In this document: positions 6,890 to 11,450 of the stretch, piece by piece
Layout of the letters: every line of letters begins with the position of its first letter
How positions within the stretch are numbered: the first letter of the stretch is position 1
Assembly (NCBI GenBank): GCA_026985515.1
Contig: JALSQH010000140.1
Coordinates: 1 to 11,450 of the forward strand
Reading direction: 5' to 3'
Origin: a bacterium
GTDB taxonomy: Bacteria; JALSQH01
DNA length: 11,450 nucleotides
Position numbers and translations under genes: made by a program
Notes under the pieces: model-generated
Told to the model about the DNA's origin: nothing
Databases searched by the model: none
What the model saw: the letters and a program-made list of their open reading frames with translations, nothing else

Positions 6890-7319
6890 ACTTCTCAGAA
6901 TTGACTATTTCAACTGTGCTGAAAAAATAAGGAATTTCAAAAGCAGCAGATTCAGGACTGTCAGAGCCATGGATGGTATTTTTCTCAATATCGGTGGCAA
7001 AATCCCTCCGGATGGTCCCGGGTGCAGCTTTGGATGGATCTGTAGCGCCCATGATTTCTCTAACTCTGGAAATAGCGTTCTCACCCTCAATCACCATTAC
7101 TACACATGGGCCTGATGTCATAAATTCAATCAAACTGTCAAAAAAGGGTTTATCCCTGTGAACATAGTAAAACCCTTCTGCCTGCTCCCTGCTGAGGTGG
7201 AGCATTTTCATGGCAGCAATTCTCAGCCCTGCATCCTCAAATCTCTTTATGATTTCACCAATTATGTTTTTCTCCACCCCATCAGGTTTTATAATTGAGA
7301 GGGTTCTTTCTACTGCCAT
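6888..7319 (-). CDS. ndk: Nucleoside diphosphate kinase
   Basis: A 143-residue enzyme that transfers the gamma-phosphate between nucleoside di- and triphosphates through a phosphohistidine. Every residue of the canonical active site is present at the expected spacing: K11 (KPDGV), Y51, R87, T93 (GATDP), R104 (PGTIRRDF), N114 and the catalytic H117 in [12 protein letters not shown]. Length is normal for a bacterial Ndk. It is the last gene of the sucCD-kor operon, starting 12 nt after korC, with a moderate SD (GAGAGG, about 5 nt before ATG). The shared terminator follows at once. Its place behind succinyl-CoA ligase fits a role in equilibrating GTP and ATP made by that enzyme, as well as general NTP supply. 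Confidence 0.97.
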   Translation of the reverse strand: MAVERTLSIIKPDGVEKNIIGEIIKRFEDAGLRIAAMKMLHLSREQAEGFYYVHRDKPFFDSLIEFMTSGPCVVMVIEGENAISRVREIMGATDPSKAAPGTIRRDFATDIEKNTIHGSDSPESAAFEIPYFFSTVEIVNSEK

Positions 7320-7331
7320 TTTACACCTCTC

Positions 7332-7880
7332 TTATCCACCCTTTTTCAGAAGTTCCTCAATCCTCTTTACTCCCTCATCAAAAGCCTTCATGTTGAGATC
7401 AACAAAGGCAGGTGGTACTCTGTCCTTGATGGCCTGTCTGAGGGACTCTTCTTTCGGGATTCCTGTTACTGCATAAATTGCACCAAGTGCTATAACATTT
7501 GCCACCTGGACCTTTCCCATAACCTCTTTGGCAATTCTGTAAAAGGGAATCAGATAGGTCCTTTCATCAGGTTTCAATCCTGGATTAAGATCAGTATCAG
7601 CAACGATGATAACATCATCAGCAAGATTCACAGCAAAAGCGTGGAAAGATTTTTCATGAAAGGAAAGCATCACATTGATATTTGTTGCTCTGGGAAAAAT
7701 TATCGGTTCATCATCCACAATAACATCCACTTTTGTAGGCCCACCTCTAACAGCAGCGGTATAAGATGGACTCTGTACAGCATGCTTCCCCTCATACTTG
7801 ATCATGGCATTGGCAAAAATGACTCCAGCCAGGATTGCTCCCTGACCTCCTACTCCTGCGAATCTGTATTCCAAGTGCAT
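7332..7880 (-). CDS. korC: 2-oxoglutarate:ferredoxin oxidoreductase, gamma subunit
   Basis: A 182-residue gamma subunit of the 2-oxoacid:acceptor oxidoreductase family. It begins with the family's glycine-rich loop (FAGVGGQG, 7-14) and contains the usual SPSYTAAVRGGPTKVDVIV segment, followed by a C-terminal helical part. The gamma domain helps build the CoA-binding, catalytically competent complex with the alpha and beta subunits. It follows korB after 23 nt, with AAAGGAG 7 nt before its ATG, and is followed by ndk. Assignment to 2-oxoglutarate rather than pyruvate or branched-chain 2-oxoacids rests on the four-subunit korDABC order and on the adjoining sucCD genes, not on this subunit alone. 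Confidence 0.9.
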   Translation of the reverse strand: MHLEYRFAGVGGQGAILAGVIFANAMIKYEGKHAVQSPSYTAAVRGGPTKVDVIVDDEPIIFPRATNINVMLSFHEKSFHAFAVNLADDVIIVADTDLNPGLKPDERTYLIPFYRIAKEVMGKVQVANVIALGAIYAVTGIPKEESLRQAIKDRVPPAFVDLNMKAFDEGVKRIEELLKKGG

Positions 7881-7903
7881 TTCCTCGCTCCTTTCACGAT
7901 TTT

Positions 7904-8725
7904 TTACTTACTGGCACCTTTTACTCTTTCCACCATCTTAGCGTACTCTTCAGTATATTCGGGTCTGGTCTTCTTCACAAAAGTTCCAATTACAAACTTC
8001 CCTTCCAGCTCCTCAGGAGACATATCCTTTGCCTTCCTCAGTGGTACTTCTCTCTCCTTTATCCAGTGCCTGAGAACAAGCTGATCTCCCATTTTGTTTC
8101 TTCTTCCAAACTGAATATGGCAGTTGGAAACAACTTCAATTACTGAAAAACCTTTATTCTGCAAACCTTCCTTGATCTGTCTCTCCATGAGAGCAGGATT
8201 GTTCACAGTGGATCTTGCAACATAGGTAGCTCCAGCCCCTATTGCAAGATTGACAGTATCAAAGTTTGGTTCAACATTGCCATATGGCATTGTGGAAGCT
8301 CTGTATCCCGCAGGAGTTGTGGGTGAAACCTGACCTCCTGTCATCCCGTAAATCATGTTATTCAAAACGATGAGGGTAATATCAATGTTTCTTCTGCAGG
8401 CATGAATGAAGTGATTTCCACCAATAGCGAGAGCATCACCATCACCACTTACAACAATAACATGCTTATCAGGTCTGGCATGTTTGATTCCAGTAGCAAA
8501 GGCAAGAGCCCTTCCGTGGGTTGTGTGCAGAGTGTTAAAGTTAACATAACCGGGCATCCTTGAAGTGCAACCGATTCCAGAAACAAGGGCAACATCTTCC
8601 CTTTTCCAGCCCATTTTATGAACTGCCCTGATAATTGCCTTCATCAAAATACCAATTCCACAGCCCGGACACCATATGTTCGGGAATTTATCTTCTCTTA
8701 TGTATGGTTTGTAATTGAACGCCAT
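7904..8725 (-). CDS. korB: 2-oxoglutarate:ferredoxin oxidoreductase, beta subunit (TPP-binding)
   Basis: A 273-residue beta subunit carrying thiamine pyrophosphate and one [4Fe-4S] cluster. The four expected cluster cysteines are visible at C19 and C22 (WCPGCG), C53 (GIGCTS) and C202 (SNCHIQFGRRNK). The TPP/Mg motif is GDGDALAIGGNH at 94-105, ending in the family sequence LNNMIYGMTGGQVSPTTP (121-138). With KorA it decarboxylates 2-oxoglutarate and passes electrons to ferredoxin. The ATG at 8725 is chosen because AGGAGGTGG lies 9 nt upstream, inside the end of korA, and the protein then begins like its relatives. The frame is open 25 codons further, but that stretch is korA sequence read in another frame. 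One nucleotide separates it from the korA stop codon. Confidence 0.95.
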   Translation of the reverse strand: MAFNYKPYIREDKFPNIWCPGCGIGILMKAIIRAVHKMGWKREDVALVSGIGCTSRMPGYVNFNTLHTTHGRALAFATGIKHARPDKHVIVVSGDGDALAIGGNHFIHACRRNIDITLIVLNNMIYGMTGGQVSPTTPAGYRASTMPYGNVEPNFDTVNLAIGAGATYVARSTVNNPALMERQIKEGLQNKGFSVIEVVSNCHIQFGRRNKMGDQLVLRHWIKEREVPLRKAKDMSPEELEGKFVIGTFVKKTRPEYTEEYAKMVERVKGASK

Positions 8726-8726
8726 T

Positions 8727-9857
8727 TTACGCCACCTCCTTGATTTTCGCGAGAATTTCTGGAGGTTCAATTGGCTGTCCATTTGCTTTGAGCACTCCAT
8801 AAACGGGAGTTACCCCGCGAACAGCCCTCTCAACCTCACGAATCATCATTCCAAGATTCATCTCAGCAACAACCACAGCCTTCGCCTTTTCGGCAAGATC
8901 ATAAACCCTCTTTTCAGGGAATGGCCAGAGTGTAAGTGGTCTCAACAAACCAGCCTTTATTCCCTGCTCGCGAGCCCATTTAACAGCCACTTCGGCAGCA
9001 AGTCCGGTGGAACCAAAGGCGAAGACAAGGATTTCAGCATCTTCGGTGTAGTGTTCAACATTTTTCTCGAGCCACTCTCTGTTTCCAAAAACTTTCCTCA
9101 GCATTCTCTCAATCAGGGCACCACATTTCACCGGGTTTGTGGTGGGAAATCCAGTTTTATCATGGTGCAAACCTGTTGTATGGAAGGGATACTCAAAATA
9201 ACTACCCATGGGAGGAACATCTCCATAGGAATCATCGTAGGGCAGATACTCCTCAGGGGGAACAGTGGGCTTCGGTCTGTCTATGATCTCCAGTTCACTA
9301 TCATCAGGGATCATCACATCTCCTGTCATGTGACCAATAATCTCATCAAGAAGGAGAACCACGGGTGTTCTCAACTTCTCAGCTATATTGAAAGCCCTGA
9401 CTGTTTCCAGATAAACTTCCTCAAGGGTTCCAGGAGTCAAAACAACCACAGCGTGGTCACCATGGGTACCCCAGATAGCCTGCATAACATCACCCTGAGC
9501 AGGAAACGTGGGCAGTCCTGTGGATGGACCACCTCTCATAACATCAACAATCACCACTGGTGCCTCCACCATTGAAGCAAACCCAAGATTCTCCTGTTTG
9601 AGTGAAAAACCGGGACCACTTGTGGCAGTCATACTCTTCAAACCTGCCAGAGACGCACCGGTTGCAGCAGCCATGCTGGCAATCTCATCTTCCATCTGGA
9701 TGAACTTACCATCAACCTTGGGCAACAGCTCAGCCATCTTTTCAGCAATTTCTGACGATGGTGTTATGGGATATCCTGCATAAAAGCGGCAACCTGCGGC
9801 AATTGCCGCTCTTGCCACAGCCTCATTACCTGACATTACTTCTAATCTCTTAGCCAC
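8727..9857 (-). CDS. korA: 2-oxoglutarate:ferredoxin oxidoreductase, alpha subunit
   Basis: A 376-residue alpha subunit. It has the pyrimidine-binding-fold motifs GYPITPSSEI (28-37), QMEDEIASMAAATGAS (54-69) and SMTATSGPGFSLKQE (75-89). PAQGDVMQAIWGTHGDH and a C-terminal transketolase-like domain (LVFAFGSTGLAAEVAV) follow. It forms the catalytic core with KorB. The start is a GTG (9857-9855), with AGGAGG 6 nt upstream inside korD; it gives the family-like opening VAKRLEVMSGNEA. The GTG overlaps the korD stop codon by 8 nt, so translation of the two is probably coupled. A longer in-frame reading from 9896 lies wholly inside korD and is rejected. Confidence 0.95.
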   Translation of the reverse strand: MAKRLEVMSGNEAVARAAIAAGCRFYAGYPITPSSEIAEKMAELLPKVDGKFIQMEDEIASMAAATGASLAGLKSMTATSGPGFSLKQENLGFASMVEAPVVIVDVMRGGPSTGLPTFPAQGDVMQAIWGTHGDHAVVVLTPGTLEEVYLETVRAFNIAEKLRTPVVLLLDEIIGHMTGDVMIPDDSELEIIDRPKPTVPPEEYLPYDDSYGDVPPMGSYFEYPFHTTGLHHDKTGFPTTNPVKCGALIERMLRKVFGNREWLEKNVEHYTEDAEILVFAFGSTGLAAEVAVKWAREQGIKAGLLRPLTLWPFPEKRVYDLAEKAKAVVVAEMNLGMMIREVERAVRGVTPVYGVLKANGQPIEPPEILAKIKEVA

Positions 9858-10101
9858 TTTGTGCCTCCTCTTCCTGTGGTACTTCATAGACTTCAATTGC
9901 GAAGTCTGGACAACTCAATTCACAAAGATCACATCCAATACATTTGTCAATATCTTTAACATAAACAACCATTCCTTCCCATTTGGAAAGCATATCCTTC
10001 ATATCAAGAACATTCGTGGGACAGACATCCACACAGATGACACATCCCTTACACCACTCCTCATTTACCTCAATTCTGAACTTCTTCTTTGGCTTGGCCA
10101 T
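9850..10101 (-). CDS. korD: 2-oxoglutarate:ferredoxin oxidoreductase, delta subunit (2[4Fe-4S] ferredoxin-like)
   Basis: An 83-residue ferredoxin-type subunit with two complete [4Fe-4S] motifs: C17/C20/C23 with C27 (CKGCVICVDVCP) and C54/C57/C60 with C64 (CIGCDLCELSCP). It relays electrons from the cluster in KorB to free ferredoxin. The acidic tail (QEEEAQSG) is encoded by DNA that doubles as the korA ribosome-binding site. GGGAG lies before its ATG. It comes first in the kor block, 23 nt after sucD. Confidence 0.93.
   Translation of the reverse strand: MAKPKKKFRIEVNEEWCKGCVICVDVCPTNVLDMKDMLSKWEGMVVYVKDIDKCIGCDLCELSCPDFAIEVYEVPQEEEAQSG
9864..9869 (-). promoter_or_regulatory. Shine-Dalgarno site of korA inside korD
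   Basis: AGGAGG on the minus strand sits 6 nt before the GTG at 9857-9855 and decides the korA start. It lies within the last codons of korD, so ribosomes ending korD are placed to restart on korA. Confidence 0.75.
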
Positions 10102-10124
10102 TGTTAACTCCCTTCTAAGATTTT

Positions 10125-11003
10125 TTACGCCTTACCCAGAACCTTAGCCATTGTTATACCGATTTCAGCGGGACTCTCCACAACATGGACTCCCGCCTCT
10201 CTGAGCGCAGCCATCTTCTCGGCTGCCGTTCCCTTCCCACCAGCAATAATGGCACCAGCATGACCCATTCTCTTGCCCGGAGGCGCCGTTCTTCCTGCTA
10301 TAAAGGCCACCACTGGCTTATCCACATTTTCTTTAATATATTCGGCAGCCTCTTCCTCAGCAGTACCACCAATCTCACCAATCATAACAATTGCCTCTGT
10401 CTGAGGATCTTCGTTAAAAAGCTTGATAATATCTTTATGGGTTGAACCTATTATGGGGTCACCACCAATTCCAACTGCAGTTGACTGCCCGAGCCCTAAC
10501 TGGGTCAATTGATAAACCGCCTCATAAGTCAGGGTACCACTTCTTGAAACAACCCCTATGGGACCAGGTGTGAATATATTACCAGGCATAATCCCCATCT
10601 TACCAACACCGGGAGTTATTACACCGGGACAGTTGGGTCCAATCAGCCTTGTATTACTATCCTCAAGATATCTGTGAACCTTCAGCATATCAAGGGCAGG
10701 AATTCCTTCAGTAATGGTTACGACCAGTTCGAGACCCGCGTCAATCGCCTCAATTATAGCATCTGCGGCAAAAGCGGGAGGAACAAAAATTATGGATGCA
10801 TTGGCTCCTGTTTCTCTAACAGCTTTTTCTACACTATCGAAAATTGGAATACCATTCTCATCCTTCGTTCCACCTTTCCCTGGAGTAACTCCTGCCACAA
10901 CCTTTGTTCCATACTCTACCATCTGTTTTGTGTGAAAGGATCCCTCCTTTCCCGTGATTCCCTGAACAAGAACTCTGGTATTTTCAGTCAATAAGATACT
11001 CAT
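10125..11003 (-). CDS. sucD: Succinyl-CoA ligase, alpha subunit
   Basis: A 292-residue alpha subunit of succinyl-CoA synthetase, which interconverts succinyl-CoA and succinate with formation or use of ATP or GTP. It has the CoA-binding Rossmann motif VQGITGKEG (13-21), [11 protein letters not shown] (122-132), SRSGTLTYE (153-161) and GIGGDPIIG (178-186). The phosphorylated active-site histidine is H248 in [11 protein letters not shown]. Length is normal. AAGGAG lies 7 nt before the ATG. It starts 18 nt after sucC and is followed by korD after 23 nt, so product and enzyme of adjacent TCA steps are made from one transcript. Nucleotide specificity is set by the beta subunit and cannot be judged here. 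Confidence 0.97.
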   Translation of the reverse strand: MSILLTENTRVLVQGITGKEGSFHTKQMVEYGTKVVAGVTPGKGGTKDENGIPIFDSVEKAVRETGANASIIFVPPAFAADAIIEAIDAGLELVVTITEGIPALDMLKVHRYLEDSNTRLIGPNCPGVITPGVGKMGIMPGNIFTPGPIGVVSRSGTLTYEAVYQLTQLGLGQSTAVGIGGDPIIGSTHKDIIKLFNEDPQTEAIVMIGEIGGTAEEEAAEYIKENVDKPVVAFIAGRTAPPGKRMGHAGAIIAGGKGTAAEKMAALREAGVHVVESPAEIGITMAKVLGKA

Positions 11004-11021
11004 CTCTCCACTCCTTATTTT

Positions 11022-11450
11022 CTATTTTGCAAGGGCAACAACTTTCTGAGCCGCTTCTTTTAAGTCATTGGCAACTGTGAATTTTAATCCAGATTCCTCA
11101 AGCATCTTTCTTGCTATATCGGCATTGGTACCCTGCAACCTCACCACAACTGGTACTTTAACCTCTTTCACCTGAACAGCCTTAATTATTCCCTCAGCCA
11201 CTCTATCTCCTCTAACAATTCCACCAAAAATGTTAACAAGAATTGCCTTAACATTGGGGTCAGATAAAATGATTTCAAAAGCCTTGGCTACTCTGTCAGC
11301 ATTGGCAGCACCACCAACATCCAGAAAGTTTGCTGGCTCTCCACCTTCCAGTTTGATAATATCCATCGTGGCCATCGCGAGCCCAGCACCATTAACCATA
11401 CATCCTATATTTCCGTCAAGTTTTACATAGCTCAAATTCCACTCACCAGC
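11022..11450 (-). CDS. sucC: Succinyl-CoA ligase, beta subunit, C-terminal part (runs off right edge)
   Basis: The last 142 codons of sucC; the frame is open to the window edge and the start lies outside. The visible part is the C-terminal ligase domain, with the family sequences [50 protein letters not shown] and RLQGTN. The beta subunit binds the nucleotide in its ATP-grasp domain, which is missing here, and pairs with SucD. It is the first visible gene of the operon; the operon promoter must lie to the right of the window. Confidence 0.96.
   Translation of the reverse strand, partial: AGEWNLSYVKLDGNIGCMVNGAGLAMATMDIIKLEGGEPANFLDVGGAANADRVAKAFEIILSDPNVKAILVNIFGGIVRGDRVAEGIIKAVQVKEVKVPVVVRLQGTNADIARKMLEESGLKFTVANDLKEAAQKVVALAK

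Noticed and set aside
6818-6904. Small plus-strand ORF starting at ATG 6818
   Set aside because: It reads straight through the terminator hairpin and its T-tract into ndk antisense and has no SD site.
8726-8800. 25-codon N-terminal extension of korB
   Set aside because: It overlaps the end of korA, has a composition unlike KorB N-termini, and the ATG at 8725 has a strong SD.
8715-9575. Plus-strand open frame of 286 codons
   Set aside because: It lies antisense to korA, has no recognisable protein family or SD site, and the opposite strand encodes a clear KorA with all motifs.
9858-9896. 13-codon N-terminal extension of korA
   Set aside because: It is korD coding sequence in another frame; the GTG at 9857 has an AGGAGG at correct spacing and gives a family-like N-terminus.

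Overview
The window reads as chromosomal DNA of an anaerobic, probably Gram-negative-type (diderm) bacterium. Two genes encode lipoproteins with lipobox-like signal peptides, and central carbon metabolism runs through an oxygen-sensitive ferredoxin-dependent 2-oxoacid oxidoreductase rather than a 2-oxoglutarate dehydrogenase complex. Base composition is moderately AT-rich, arginine codons are often AGA/AGG, Shine-Dalgarno (SD) sites are strong (AAGGAGG type), and genes are tightly packed. These traits are common in thermophilic or uncultured anaerobic lineages, but the phylum cannot be named from the sequence alone. No RNA genes, mobile elements, CRISPR arrays or riboswitches were seen, and no gene-free stretch exceeds about 155 bases.

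Layout. (1) Positions 1-1255, minus strand: a GH99-family glycosidase lipoprotein, followed downstream by the first 34 codons of an acyl-CoA-synthetase-like AMP-binding enzyme that runs off the left edge. (2) Positions 1256-1373: a compact divergent promoter region. (3) Positions 1374-6734, plus strand: a three-gene operon with two tandem paralogous iron-sulfur proteins of the GlpC/HdrD type (two ferredoxin-like clusters plus two CCG domains) and a 901-residue penicillin-acylase-family Ntn-hydrolase lipoprotein. (4) Positions 6735-6887: a short intergenic region ending in a strong bidirectional terminator. (5) Positions 6888-11450, minus strand: a central-metabolism operon, in transcription order sucC (partial), sucD, korD, korA, korB, korC, ndk.

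How the genes work together. The right-hand operon is a coherent pathway. KorDABC interconverts 2-oxoglutarate and succinyl-CoA with ferredoxin, SucCD interconverts succinyl-CoA and succinate with nucleotide phosphorylation, and Ndk equilibrates the nucleoside triphosphates. It can serve either the oxidative or the reductive TCA direction. The left-hand operon is less clear. The tandem Fe-S proteins look like electron-transfer subunits, but no flavoprotein or membrane partner is visible, and they are co-transcribed with a cell-envelope amidase of unknown substrate.

Most notable points: the GH99 gene appears to use an ATA start codon; the Fe-S operon appears to give a leaderless mRNA; and the second Fe-S paralog has lost every cysteine of its first CCG domain while keeping the second domain intact.
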